NCBI RefSeq assembly: GCF_014694315.1
Contig: NZ_JAAOXD010000001.1
Location: 976,093-1,040,092 of the forward strand
Source of the DNA: Arthrobacter ipis
Lineage (GTDB): Bacteria; Actinomycetota; Actinomycetes; Actinomycetales; Micrococcaceae
Length of the DNA stretch: 64,000 nt
Reading direction: 5' to 3'
The notes under the pieces were generated by a model. It saw only the letters and a list, made by a program, of their open reading frames with translations, searched no databases and was not told the origin of the DNA. Within the stretch, counting starts at the first letter, position 1. Each line of letters starts with the position of its first letter. Shown here piece after piece: positions 7,481-16,650 of this stretch. Made by a program: the position numbers and the translations under genes.

Positions 7481-8827
7481 GTGACTTCAAATCCCAAGGC
7501 AGACTTGGATCTCCAGCAAGTCAGGGCTCTTGTCATTTCCCACCTGGACAACGCAGGTGTTTCACGGGTCAAAGTATTGCCGGGACCCAGGGTCGAGGGC
7601 GCCTTCCACCATGGCTGCGGCGTCTCAGTGAGCGTCGGAGTCCTCCTGGCGGCCGACGACCACGTCACCCGGTCATCCGGGATCGATCCCATAGTCGGTG
7701 ACCTGCGCGGAATGCCGGACCGCTCGGCAGTTGCCGTCATCGACAAGGCCAGGGGCCTCGCCTGGGCGCCGGCCGACCTGGTGGACATGCATGGTGTTCC
7801 GTTTCCAACCTGCCAGCGCACGGCACTTAAACGTGTTGCTGCCGAATGGTCAGCCGCCGGGCTGGAGGTGTGGGTAGGCACCGAGCTGGAGTTCACCGTG
7901 TTCAGCGGTACTCAGGATGCCCCTGTCCTGGCGCACGATGGTCCGGGCTATGGTGCGGCCGCGTTCCTTCAGCTGGAAGCATGGAATCTGGACGTGCTTA
8001 CAGAGCTGGTGGAGGCCGGCGTTCCGGTTGAACAGATCCACCCCGAGTACGGCCGGGGCCAGGTGGAGATCGCCCTGGCCCCGAGGAGCCCGGTTCAGGC
8101 GGTGGATGATTACCTTCTGGCCCGGTTCATCGTCGCACGGGTTTCCCGGCGCCATGGACTGCACGTTTCATACTCGCCAATAGCGGATTCCAAAACTGCG
8201 ACCAACGGCTGCCACATCCATTTCTCCGCAAGGAACGGGGACGGCAACGTCTTCCACGACGATGCAGCCGCCACGCAGATGAGTCCGGAAGGCGAGAGCA
8301 TGATTGCGGGCGTGCTCGGCAGGCTGGCGGAAAGCGCCGCACTGCTGGGCGGAAGCGCCTTGAGCCTGGCGCGGCTTCAACCAGAACAATGGGCGGGCAG
8401 TTTTATTTGCTGGGGCACTGGCAACCGCGAGGCCGCCGTCCGCTTCGTGCCGGGCCTGAAGGGCGACGAGGACGGGCAGTCGAACGTCGAAGTGAAATGC
8501 TGCGATGGGTCCGCCAACCAGTACCTTGCCGTAGCCGCCATTCTTGCCGCCGCGATGGAGGGCTTCAGGAGAGGGCTGAAACTGCCTGAGGGGGTCACCA
8601 TCGATCCCGGGACCCTAAGCGAGACGGAGCGGGAGCGACTGGATATCCGGGCGTTTGCGCGTGACATGTTCACTGCCCTGGACGATCTGGAGGGCAGCCG
8701 TTTCCTCCGCTCAGCGCTGGGCCGTGAATTGCTGGACGCCTATGTGGCTGTGCGGCGCGGCGAAGCAGAGCGATTTGCCAAGCTTGACCGCGAGGCTGTG
8801 ATCGCTGCCCTCCGCTGGCGCTACTGA
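7481..8827 (+). CDS. Glutamine synthetase-like ligase (gamma-glutamylamine type)
   Basis: A 448-residue member of the glutamine synthetase superfamily. Visible catalytic elements are GTELEFTVF near residue 127 (metal-binding Glu), YGRGQVEIALAP near 185, NGCHIHFS near 235 (the NGxGxHxH element) and EVKCCDGSANQYLA near 330, which stands for the usual E-x-R-x-x-D-x-x-x-NPYL; Arg is replaced by Lys. The GTG at 7481 has an AAGGAAAG site. The divergent active-site loop and the amine locus suggest that it joins glutamate gamma-carboxylate to an amine, as do PuuA, IpuC and Streptomyces GlnA3/GlnA4, rather than making glutamine. It is paired with the amidohydrolase as in FluG. Housekeeping GlnA is unlikely. 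Confidence 0.85.
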   Translation: MTSNPKADLDLQQVRALVISHLDNAGVSRVKVLPGPRVEGAFHHGCGVSVSVGVLLAADDHVTRSSGIDPIVGDLRGMPDRSAVAVIDKARGLAWAPADLVDMHGVPFPTCQRTALKRVAAEWSAAGLEVWVGTELEFTVFSGTQDAPVLAHDGPGYGAAAFLQLEAWNLDVLTELVEAGVPVEQIHPEYGRGQVEIALAPRSPVQAVDDYLLARFIVARVSRRHGLHVSYSPIADSKTATNGCHIHFSARNGDGNVFHDDAAATQMSPEGESMIAGVLGRLAESAALLGGSALSLARLQPEQWAGSFICWGTGNREAAVRFVPGLKGDEDGQSNVEVKCCDGSANQYLAVAAILAAAMEGFRRGLKLPEGVTIDPGTLSETERERLDIRAFARDMFTALDDLEGSRFLRSALGRELLDAYVAVRRGEAERFAKLDREAVIAALRWRY

Positions 8828-8912
8828 CTCCAATCGATCAGGAATCGAGAAGCCGGGCTGCAGCGCCGGACATTAGGGTGAGGAGTGCGATAAATCATAA
8901 CCAGGAGGGCGC

Positions 8913-9377
8913 ATGCCATACACCGTAGACTTCCAGAACGTGTCCACCGTTGGCGTGGAATCGTCCCCAGTGGCGGAACCGCTGGCAGGACTGCGTGCCA
9001 ACGAGGCACGTTATTACAAGAACAAGTACAACCACACTTTCACCGTCAAGCCCGCCAGCGAGGCGCCGGAAACGCTCGACTGGGTCAACCGCATCCTCTC
9101 CGAAGAGCGCAACATCGTCATTTCTTCCCGTCCGCTTGAGGTTACCTCCTTCGAGGTGGACGGTTTCCGGATGGCTTATGTGTTCTATGAATCCGGCCTG
9201 TCAATCAACGTGATGTACGGCATCGAGGACGGAGCGAAGCGGGCAGTGGGCTTCAAGCTCTCGCAAGGCATGGAAGTTCCCGAGGAACTCGCGTCAAGCT
9301 TCAAGTTCGCACGGCAAAAGTCGAAGCTGGCCGGTGAGATCCGCGGCTCCTACTTCGTGATCAAGGGCGAGTACTGA
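8913..9377 (+). CDS. Conserved hypothetical protein
   Basis: I do not recognise this family. It encodes 154 residues, soluble, with no signal peptide and no obvious catalytic motif. Alternating beta-like strands (VTSFEVDGFRMAYVFYESG, INVMYGIEDGAKRAVGFKL) suggest a small beta-rich fold, and the N-terminus (MPYTVDFQNVSTVGVESSPV) is not secretory. A very good ribosome binding site (AGGAGGGCGC) precedes the ATG. It lies 85 bases after the glutamine-synthetase-like gene, so it may be read through from that unit or have its own promoter; it ends convergent with the HhH-GPD gene 42 bases away. Codon use looks like its neighbours, so it is probably a real gene. Confidence 0.75.
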   Translation: MPYTVDFQNVSTVGVESSPVAEPLAGLRANEARYYKNKYNHTFTVKPASEAPETLDWVNRILSEERNIVISSRPLEVTSFEVDGFRMAYVFYESGLSINVMYGIEDGAKRAVGFKLSQGMEVPEELASSFKFARQKSKLAGEIRGSYFVIKGEY

Positions 9378-9419
9378 GCCTATGACGCCAGGGCGACCGG
9401 CCGTCGTCGTACTTCAGCC

Positions 9420-10007
9420 CTATTCGGCGGCCGGCGCCTTCGCTGCCTTGGCGGCAGCCTTTGCTGCCTGCTTGCTGGCGCGCACCTTCGTCAGCGACTC
9501 GGGGTCCACGATGTCCGCGACCGAGAGGTAGGAACCCTCCTCGCCATAGTGGCCGGCGGCCTCGCGCCAGCCCGGCGCCTGAAGTCCGCGCTGCTTGCCG
9601 AGCAGCGCCAGGAAGATCTTGGCCTTCTGCTCGCCGAATCCAGGCAATGCCTTCAGCCTGCGGAGAACTTCCTTGCCATCGGGTTCGTCCCGGGTCCAAA
9701 TGGCGGTTGCGTCGCCGTTCCACTCGCTCTGCACGGCCTCGGCGAGCGCCTGGACGCGGCCGGCCATGGAGCCGGGGAAGCGGTGGACTGCCGGACGTTC
9801 CTTGAAGACTTCGACGAAGGCTGCCGGGTCGTGTTCGGCGACGGCGGCAGGACTGATGGACCCGATGCGCGAGCGGATCTTTTCGGGTCCGGCGAACGCC
9901 GACTCCATGGTCACCTGCTGGTCAAGCAGCATGCCGGTAAGCAGCGCGAAAGCGTCATCGCTGAGCAGTTTGTCGGCGGCGGGGTCGCCGGTGATGTGCA
10001 ATTCCAT
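9420..10007 (-). CDS. HhH-GPD-type base excision repair protein
   Basis: A 195-residue protein related to the helix-hairpin-helix-GPD DNA glycosylases. The first domain has LLTGMLLDQQVTMESAF, matching the family's 'LLxQQ' helix, and the hairpin reads LKALPGFGEQKAKIFLALLGK. There is no four-cysteine iron-sulphur loop, and the usual Gly/Pro...Asp segment is weak, so glycosylase activity is uncertain. The C-terminus is Ala/Lys-rich (residues 180-195), like a flexible DNA-binding tail. I start at ATG 10007 because of the GGAGG site eight bases upstream; a start at 10076 would overlap the divergent exonuclease gene. Likely role: recognition or removal of damaged bases. Confidence 0.82.
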   Translation of the reverse strand: MELHITGDPAADKLLSDDAFALLTGMLLDQQVTMESAFAGPEKIRSRIGSISPAAVAEHDPAAFVEVFKERPAVHRFPGSMAGRVQALAEAVQSEWNGDATAIWTRDEPDGKEVLRRLKALPGFGEQKAKIFLALLGKQRGLQAPGWREAAGHYGEEGSYLSVADIVDPESLTKVRASKQAAKAAAKAAKAPAAE

Positions 10008-10074
10008 GCGCCCATCCTCCCACTTCCGGCCCGTGTCCCAGCCACCGGGTGGTGAATCCGTGTCAGGATCAGTC

Positions 10075-11013
10075 ATGGTCAACCGCCTGATGCTGCTGGA
10101 TACCGCCTCCCTGTACTTCCGCGCCTTCTATGGCCTGCCCGACACCATCCGCCGGCCCGACGGTACGCCGGTGAACGCGGTCCGCGGGCTGCTGGACATG
10201 ATTGCGCGACTCACCACGGACTACGGCGCCACGCATCTGGTCGCGTGCTGGGATGACGACTGGCGTCCGCAGTGGCGGGTGGACCTCCTCCCGACCTACA
10301 AGTCCCACCGGGTCGCCGAGGTGAGGCAGGCGGCCCCGGACGTGGAGGTGGTGCCGGACGCGCTGGAAGCGCAGATCCCGCTGATCCGCCATGTGCTGGG
10401 CCTCGCCGGCATCGCCGTCGTGGGCGCTCCGGAGCACGAGGCCGACGACGTTGTGGGCACCTACGCCAGCCACGCACACCTTCCGGTCGACGTGGTGACG
10501 GGGGACCGGGACCTCTTTCAGCTGGTCGACGATGCCCGGCAGGTGCGCGTGATCTACACCGCCCGCGGCATGAAAAACCTCGAAGTCCTGACCGACGCCG
10601 TCGTGGTGGGTAAGTACCGCGTGCTACCCGAACAGTACGCCGACTACGCCACTCTCCGCGGCGATGCCTCGGACGGGCTGCCGGGCGTCGCGGGCATCGG
10701 CGAGAAGACCGCCGCGGCGCTCCTCCTGGAACACGGCACGCTCGACGGGCTCGTAGCGGCGGCAGCGGATCCCGGAGGCGGGGTGTCCGCCTCGGTGCGG
10801 TCCAAGCTTGGTGCCGCCGCGGACTATCTCAAGGTGGCCCCCGCCGTCGTCAACGTGGTGCGCAATCTGGAGCTGCCCTCCCTTGAGGAGGCGGGTGCGG
10901 AACTGCACGCCGTCAGGGGCGAGGCGCGGGACGAGCTTGCGCGGCTCGCCACCGAGTGGAACCTCGGTGGCTCCATTCAACGGCTGCTGCAGGCGCTGGA
11001 CCGCCGCCCCTAG
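10075..11013 (+). CDS. 5'-3' exonuclease (flap endonuclease family)
   Basis: A 312-residue stand-alone homologue of the 5'-3' exonuclease domain of DNA polymerase I. The ordered acidic motifs are present: LLDTASLYFRAFYG at the N-terminus, EHEADDVVGTYA near residue 120, VVTGDRDLFQLVDD near 140, and the helix-hairpin-helix GDASDGLPGVAGIGEKTAAALL near 200. It should cleave 5' flaps or RNA primers in a Mg-dependent way. It is divergent from the HhH-GPD repair gene and convergent with the glucosidase gene. No strong ribosome binding site precedes ATG 10075 (weak AGGA); an internal ATG at 10090 is possible. Actinobacteria often keep such a free exonuclease in addition to PolA. Confidence 0.92.
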   Translation: MVNRLMLLDTASLYFRAFYGLPDTIRRPDGTPVNAVRGLLDMIARLTTDYGATHLVACWDDDWRPQWRVDLLPTYKSHRVAEVRQAAPDVEVVPDALEAQIPLIRHVLGLAGIAVVGAPEHEADDVVGTYASHAHLPVDVVTGDRDLFQLVDDARQVRVIYTARGMKNLEVLTDAVVVGKYRVLPEQYADYATLRGDASDGLPGVAGIGEKTAAALLLEHGTLDGLVAAAADPGGGVSASVRSKLGAAADYLKVAPAVVNVVRNLELPSLEEAGAELHAVRGEARDELARLATEWNLGGSIQRLLQALDRRP

Positions 11014-11066
11014 ATCCGGACACCGCCCCTGATCCCGACTCAGAGCCGCGAGAACGACGCCGGCCC

Positions 11067-13223
11067 TTATTTTCCCAGCCCGGCTTCAGCTAACAGTTCC
11101 GTCAGCCATGGCCGGTGTTCGCGGTGGAAGGTCAGTCCTTCCGGCAGCCCCTGCACGGAGGGCTCGGAACCCGTGATGTCGATGGTGATCCGGCCGCCGC
11201 CCATGGGAGCGTTGGTGATGTGCAGGTCGCCGTAGGATTCGGGCAACACGGGGTCCATCCACATGCCGCCCCGGGACACATGAGCGTCGTACCGCATCAG
11301 GCTGGTCACCAGCATGATCGGCGTGGTGGCCGCCCATGCCTGCGGGGAGCAGGCCGTCGGATACGGCACCGGTTCGGTAACCTGGTCCCGGCTGAAGCCG
11401 CAGAACAGTTCCGGCAGGCGCCCGTCGGTGAATTCGGCCGCTTCCAGCAGGGCCGTGGCGATCCGCTGTGCCTCCTCCACGAAGCCGTAGCGCAACAGGC
11501 CCGCCGCGATGATGGCATTGTCATGGGGCCAGACCGACCCATTGTGGTAACTGGCCGGGTTGTAGGCGCCCATGTTAGTGGCCAGGGTCCGGACGCCCCA
11601 GCCGCTGAACATTTCGGGGGTCATCAGCCGCTCGGCTACCAGGGGCAGCTTGTCCTCATCCACGATGCCGTGCCACAGGCACTGCCCCATGTTGGAAGTG
11701 CACGCGTCCACCGGCCGCTTGTTGCGGTCCAGCGCGACGGCATAATAGCCGCGGTCCGGCAGCCAGAACTGTTCGTTGAACTTCTTCTTCAGCTCCGCCG
11801 CCTCTTCGGTGAGCCGCGCCGCCAACGGTGCGTCGCCGGCGTCGTACGCCATCCATGCCCTGGACAGAAATGCGCTGTAGACCAGGGCCTGGACTTCGCA
11901 GAGCGCGATGGGGGGCTCGGCCAGCGTCCCGTCCGCGAAGTTGATGCCGTCCCACGAGTCCTTCCAGCCCTGGTTGATGAGGCCCTGGTCGTTGAGGCGC
12001 TCGTACTCGACGAACCCGTCGCCGTCCTTGTCGCCGTAATTCCGTACCCAGTCCAGAGCGCGGTCGGCATGGGGCAGCAGCGCTGCAATCGTGTCCTTGG
12101 CGAAGCCCCAGCGGCTCACCGAACCCAGTGACATCACGAACTGCGGCGTGGCATCGACGCTGCCGTAGTAGGCGGATTTGCCGCCCAGCGCCAGCCCGCT
12201 GGAGATGCCGAGCCTGACCTCATGCAGGATCTTCCCGGGCTCCTCCTCGCTCATGACGTCCACCACCTTGCCCTGCCGGTCGGCCAGCGTCTGCAGAGTG
12301 CCCAGCGCCAGGGACGGATCCACTGGCAGCGCCATTTCCGAAGCCCACAGCGAGTCCCGGCCGAACAGCGTCATGAACCACGGGGCACCGGCGGCCACCA
12401 CGACGCGCTCCGGATGTGCGGGATCCTCGATGCGGAGCGCGCCGAGGTCGTCATAGCTGCGCCGAAGGGTCCGCTCGATGGAACGGTTTCCCATGTGCAG
12501 CTTGGGAATCTTGGCCACCCATTCCTGCCGGCGGCGGTCGCTCGGGGATACGTCACCGGGCGCGGGACGGATTATCGACGACGGCGGGACCCCGCCGCCG
12601 TTGGCGGCAGGCGCCACGCTCACCCGAGAGCTCCAGGCACCGCGCGGCGGGACCACCGTCCGGAAGGTCAGGGAGTCGGCCGTGACCTCGGCGCCATGCG
12701 CGTTGACGACGACGCTCTTAACGAGGTCCTGCCAGCCCGCCTTGATCACCAGGGAGTCGCCCTCAGGCCGGCGGGATTCTTCCCAGCGTCGCTGGACACG
12801 TGCCTCCTTCACCTCAAAAAGATCAGCGAAATCCGATTCAACGCTGAGCGAAACAATGCACTCAGTCTCCTTGGAGGAGTAGTTCCGGATGGTGATCTCC
12901 TCGCGGATGCCGGCGCCGACCTCCCGCAGGCGCTCCACGATCAGGGGACTGTCCGCGTACCCGTCAGACCGGGGAACGCGGCCAATAAACAGCGCCCGGT
13001 AAGGCTCCTTGGTCTCCGCCGTCAGCGCCTCCAGCGGCAGGCCGTTCACAGACAGATTCCAGCGGGACAGGATGCGGGTGTCCTCATGGAAGACCCCGTG
13101 CGGATGCTCCGGGTGGATATCCCCGTTCGCCGAGGAAATGCAGAAGGACGAACCTTCCACCAGGGTGACCGTGCCTGATCCCACCGGACCGGCAGCTGTG
13201 TCAGCATTCCAGCCAGCAGCCAT
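11067..13223 (-). CDS. Glycogen debranching-type glycoside hydrolase (amylo-alpha-1,6-glucosidase family)
   Basis: A 718-residue cytosolic protein. The N-terminal beta-sandwich (residues about 20-220, including ANGDIHPEHPHGVFHEDTRIL and the FIGRVPRSDGY region) is the glycogen-debranching-enzyme N-terminal domain. The C-terminal (alpha/alpha)6 barrel (from about residue 270) has GAPWFMTLFGRDSLWASEMAL, QGLINQGWKDSWDGI and SYHNGSVWPHDNAIIAAGL, the conserved segments of amylo-alpha-1,6-glucosidase-like GH enzymes with acidic residues for catalysis. Start ATG 13223 has an AGGAGG site. Predicted to hydrolyse alpha-glucosidic bonds in oligosaccharides or glucosylglycerate-like compounds; substrate is uncertain because this subfamily (often named trehalose- or mannosylglycerate-related) is poorly characterised. 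It diverges from an MFS transporter. Confidence 0.85.
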   Translation of the reverse strand: MAAGWNADTAAGPVGSGTVTLVEGSSFCISSANGDIHPEHPHGVFHEDTRILSRWNLSVNGLPLEALTAETKEPYRALFIGRVPRSDGYADSPLIVERLREVGAGIREEITIRNYSSKETECIVSLSVESDFADLFEVKEARVQRRWEESRRPEGDSLVIKAGWQDLVKSVVVNAHGAEVTADSLTFRTVVPPRGAWSSRVSVAPAANGGGVPPSSIIRPAPGDVSPSDRRRQEWVAKIPKLHMGNRSIERTLRRSYDDLGALRIEDPAHPERVVVAAGAPWFMTLFGRDSLWASEMALPVDPSLALGTLQTLADRQGKVVDVMSEEEPGKILHEVRLGISSGLALGGKSAYYGSVDATPQFVMSLGSVSRWGFAKDTIAALLPHADRALDWVRNYGDKDGDGFVEYERLNDQGLINQGWKDSWDGINFADGTLAEPPIALCEVQALVYSAFLSRAWMAYDAGDAPLAARLTEEAAELKKKFNEQFWLPDRGYYAVALDRNKRPVDACTSNMGQCLWHGIVDEDKLPLVAERLMTPEMFSGWGVRTLATNMGAYNPASYHNGSVWPHDNAIIAAGLLRYGFVEEAQRIATALLEAAEFTDGRLPELFCGFSRDQVTEPVPYPTACSPQAWAATTPIMLVTSLMRYDAHVSRGGMWMDPVLPESYGDLHITNAPMGGGRITIDITGSEPSVQGLPEGLTFHREHRPWLTELLAEAGLGK

Positions 13224-13380
13224 TCCCGCCTCCTTCGACGGCTCAGGAGGGACAGCGGCTGTGCGGGCCGGAGCCGCACTGCCTTTCGCCGCCTACTCCG
13301 CTGGGCACGACGCTACGCTCGTACGCCGCCTGATAAAAGGGTCTCTGGCGGCCCCCCGCGAAGGCGACGAGAATGGTTCC

Positions 13381-14658
13381 GTGCCCCAACTCCGCGCCGG
13401 GACGGACAGCGAGGCGATGAACCCGGCGGCCCGCAAGGTGCAGCGCATCTACCTGACGCTGACACTCGGCAATACACTTGCGGCGTCGTTCATCTGGGGC
13501 ATCAACACGCTGTTTCTACTCGACGCCGGGCTCAGCAACCTTGAGGCCTTTGCCGCGAACGCCTTCTTCACCGCCGGGATGGTGCTGTTTGAGGTGCCCA
13601 CCGGCGTGGTGGCCGACGGCTGGGGGCGCCGGGTTTCCTTCCTGCTCGGCACCGCGACCCTGTCCGTTTCGACGCTCCTCTACTACCTGCTGTGGCAGCT
13701 TTCCGCGCCGTTCTGGTCGTGGGCAGTGGTGTCCGTGCTGCTTGGTTTGGGCTTCACCTTCTTCTCCGGCGCCGTGGAGGCGTGGCTCGTGGACGCGCTG
13801 CACTTCTCCGGCTACGACGGTGCGCTGGAGACGGTATTCGGGCGCGGCCAGGTGGTGTCCGGCACCGCCATGCTCATCGGGTCGGTGGCAGGTGGCGTCA
13901 TTGCCCAGGCCACCGACCTCGGAGTGCCGTTCCTGCTGCGAGTGGGCGTTCTGCTGGCCATGTTCGTAGTCGCCCTCTGGCTCATGCACGACGTCGGCTT
14001 CACCCCCGAACGCTCCGCGCGTCCCCTTCAGGCGACGCGAGCAGTCCTTTCAGCGTCCATCGAAAACGGCCTGAAAAATCCTCCCGTGCGTTACGTGATG
14101 CTGTCCGCGCCGTTCACGGCCGGCGTCGGGATCTATGTCTTCTACGCCCTGCAGCCGTACCTGCTTGAGCTGTTCGGCGACCGCACCGCGTACGCCATCG
14201 CGGGTTTGGCCGCAGCCATCGTGGCAGGGGCCGAGGTCCTCGGCGGCTGGCTGGCGCCGCGCTTCCGGCGCCTGGTCCGCAAACGCACCACGGTGCTGAT
14301 CCTCAGCGGGGCCGGGAGCGCCCTGATCCTGGTGGCGCTCGGCTTCACCCGTGAGTTCTGGGTGGCTCTGGTGCTGCTGGCTGTCTGGGCGCTGGTGGCG
14401 GAGGTGGGGACCCCTGTGGGGCAGGCCTACCTGAACGACATGATCGACTCCAGGCAGCGGGCCACGGTACTCAGCTTCGCCTCGCTCATGGGTTCAAGCG
14501 GCGGCGTCGTGGTGCAGCCGGTGCTCGGCCGGACCGCCGATGTGTACGGCTATCCGGCATCGGTGGCGTTCAGCGGCGCCATCCAGTTGCTCGCCTTGCC
14601 GTTCCTGTACGCCAGCCGCCGGCAGCGCGCCGCGGCTGATGAAGCACACGGCCGTTGA
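13381..14658 (+). CDS. MFS transporter
   Basis: About 425 residues with 12 predicted transmembrane helices. The loop between helices 2 and 3 carries the MFS signature as FEVPTGVVADGWGRRVSFLLG, and a second copy-like signature AEVLGGWLAPRFRRLVRKR occurs in the second half. It belongs to the drug/sugar-efflux type with unknown substrate. The start is uncertain: GTG 13381 and ATG 13417 are both in frame with only weak ribosome binding sites; homology-like sequence begins just after 13417. It is divergent from the glucosidase gene, so a shared 157-base region may control both, and a sugar-derived substrate is possible but not shown. Confidence 0.82.
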   Translation: MPQLRAGTDSEAMNPAARKVQRIYLTLTLGNTLAASFIWGINTLFLLDAGLSNLEAFAANAFFTAGMVLFEVPTGVVADGWGRRVSFLLGTATLSVSTLLYYLLWQLSAPFWSWAVVSVLLGLGFTFFSGAVEAWLVDALHFSGYDGALETVFGRGQVVSGTAMLIGSVAGGVIAQATDLGVPFLLRVGVLLAMFVVALWLMHDVGFTPERSARPLQATRAVLSASIENGLKNPPVRYVMLSAPFTAGVGIYVFYALQPYLLELFGDRTAYAIAGLAAAIVAGAEVLGGWLAPRFRRLVRKRTTVLILSGAGSALILVALGFTREFWVALVLLAVWALVAEVGTPVGQAYLNDMIDSRQRATVLSFASLMGSSGGVVVQPVLGRTADVYGYPASVAFSGAIQLLALPFLYASRRQRAAADEAHGR

Positions 14659-14742
14659 ATGTTTCGGCCGTTGAGTGTCTTTCCGCCGCGGAGTAGCGTG
14701 ACAGTACCGTCAACCCGCATTTACTCACACCCGGGAGCGACC

Positions 14743-16569
14743 ATGCCACACCTGAAAAGCCGAGTAGCAGCCGTCACCACGGCCTTGGCAATGAGCGTGA
14801 CGGCGGGCGCCGTCACCACTCCCGCGTTTGCTGATGAGCGGGTGACCGAAAAGACCGCGACGGCCACCGGATATGGCGGCGCGGTGAGCACCGTGGACCC
14901 GGAGGCTTCCGCCGCGGCCATCGACATCCTCCGCAGGGGAGGCAATGCTGCGGACGCCGCGGTGGCCGCTGCGGCCACCCTCGGCGTAACCGAGCCGTAC
15001 AGCGCGGGGGTCGGCGGCGGCGGGTACTTCCTCTTTTACAGCGCCCACACCGGGCATGTGAGCACCATCGACGGTCGTGAGACAGCTCCCGCGGCCATGC
15101 CGCGCGACGCCTTCATCGACCCGAAGACGGGCAAGCCCTATAACTTCACCCCCGAGCTCGTCACCAGTGGCGTGTCGGTGGGCGTGCCCGGCACGCCGGC
15201 CACGTGGGAGCGAGCGCTGGACCGGTGGGGAACCAAGGACCTCGACGACGTCCTCGAGCCGGCCATCGAGGTTGCGGACCGCGGCTTCGTGGTGGACGGC
15301 ACCTTCCGCCAGCAGACCCTGGACAACAAGCTCCGCTTCCAGGCGTTCACCTCAACCAGCAAGCTCTTCCTCCCCGGCGGTGACGCAGCAGCCGTCGGCA
15401 GTATTTTCAAAAACCCGGACCTTGCGGCAACCTACCGGCTGCTCGCGGACAAGGGAACACGCGGCTTCTACCACGGGGCGCTCGCGAAGGAGATAGCGTC
15501 AACCGTCCAGGCTCCGCCCAAGACCAAGACCACCAAGCTGCCTGTTCCTGTAGGCCACCTGACAACAGCGGACCTCGCCAAGTACCGCGCGTTGAACCAG
15601 TCGCCCACCCACGTGGAATACCGTGGCCTCGACGTCTACGGCATGGCCCCGTCGAGCAGCGGTGGCACTACCGTGGGCGAGGCGCTGAACATCCTTGAGC
15701 CGTTCAACCTTTCCGGAATGTCCAAACCCAACGCGCTGCACCACTACCTCGAGGCCAGCGCGCTCGCCTTCGCTGACCGCGGCAAGTACGTGGGCGACCC
15801 CGCGTTCGTGGATGTTCCCACCGAGGCCCTGACGGATCCGTTATTCGGCAAGGAACGCTCCTGCGAGATTGATCCGAAGCACGCGGCAATGAAGCCGGTG
15901 GCCCCCGGTGACGTGGCGAATTACGACGGCGCGTGCCCGGCCGCCGCGGCGGCCCCCGCCAGCGAGAAGGACACCGAAAACATCTCCACCACAAACATGA
16001 CCGTCGCGGACAAGTGGGGCAACGTCGTCGAGTACACCCTCACCATCGAGCAGACCGGCGGGTCCGGCATCGTGGTGCCCGGCCGGGGGTTCCTGCTGAA
16101 CAACGAGCTGACCGACTTCTCCACCGTGTACGACCCGAAGGACCCGAACCGGATTGAGCCGGGCAAGCGGCCCCGGTCCTCGATGTCGCCGACCATCATC
16201 CTCGAGGACGGCGAGCCGTTCCTAGCCCTCGGCTCGCCCGGCGGCTCGACGATCATCACCACCGTCCTGCAGACCATCCTGAACAGGGTGGACCTGGGGA
16301 TGAGCATCTCCGGTGCCATTGCGGCTCCGCGGGCGGCGCAGCGGAACGCGGCCAAGGTTACGGCTGAGCCGGCGTTCATCAAGGCGTATGAAAGCCAGCT
16401 GAAGCCGTTCGGCCACGAGTTCACCCCGTCCGGTGACGCGTTCACTTCGGCAGCGGAGATAGGCGCGGCCACGGCCATCGAGTTCAAGTCCGGCGGGCGC
16501 ATGGTCGCCGCGGCGGAGCCGGTCAGGCGCGGGGGAGGCTCCGCCATGGTGGTCAAACCCGCGAGGTGA
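14743..16569 (+). CDS. ggt: Gamma-glutamyltransferase, secreted
   Basis: A 608-residue Ntn-hydrolase precursor. A signal peptide is clear (residues 1-30, Lys/Arg, hydrophobic core, cleavage after AFA). The family segments follow: DILRRGGNAADAAVAAA, GVGGGGYFL with IDGRETAP (gamma-glutamyl binding), and the autocleavage site near Thr416 (NISTTNMTVADKWGN). The usual TTH is TTN here. GSGIVVPGRGFLLNNELTDFS, RPRSSMSPTI and GSPGGSTIITTVLQT complete the small subunit. It should cleave or transfer gamma-glutamyl groups from glutathione-like or gamma-glutamyl amide substrates outside the membrane. Start ATG 14743 has a GGGAG site; in-frame codons upstream are probably untranslated. Actinobacteria lack glutathione mostly, so gamma-glutamyl peptides or amides are more likely substrates. 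Confidence 0.93.
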   Translation: MPHLKSRVAAVTTALAMSVTAGAVTTPAFADERVTEKTATATGYGGAVSTVDPEASAAAIDILRRGGNAADAAVAAAATLGVTEPYSAGVGGGGYFLFYSAHTGHVSTIDGRETAPAAMPRDAFIDPKTGKPYNFTPELVTSGVSVGVPGTPATWERALDRWGTKDLDDVLEPAIEVADRGFVVDGTFRQQTLDNKLRFQAFTSTSKLFLPGGDAAAVGSIFKNPDLAATYRLLADKGTRGFYHGALAKEIASTVQAPPKTKTTKLPVPVGHLTTADLAKYRALNQSPTHVEYRGLDVYGMAPSSSGGTTVGEALNILEPFNLSGMSKPNALHHYLEASALAFADRGKYVGDPAFVDVPTEALTDPLFGKERSCEIDPKHAAMKPVAPGDVANYDGACPAAAAAPASEKDTENISTTNMTVADKWGNVVEYTLTIEQTGGSGIVVPGRGFLLNNELTDFSTVYDPKDPNRIEPGKRPRSSMSPTIILEDGEPFLALGSPGGSTIITTVLQTILNRVDLGMSISGAIAAPRAAQRNAAKVTAEPAFIKAYESQLKPFGHEFTPSGDAFTSAAEIGAATAIEFKSGGRMVAAAEPVRRGGGSAMVVKPAR

Positions 16570-16650
16570 GGCCCGCCGTCGTTCTTGGGTAAGCCAGCCC
16601 CTGCCAACGGTGAGCCATTACGGAACACGGGCGTTAAGGAAGGCGAGGCG

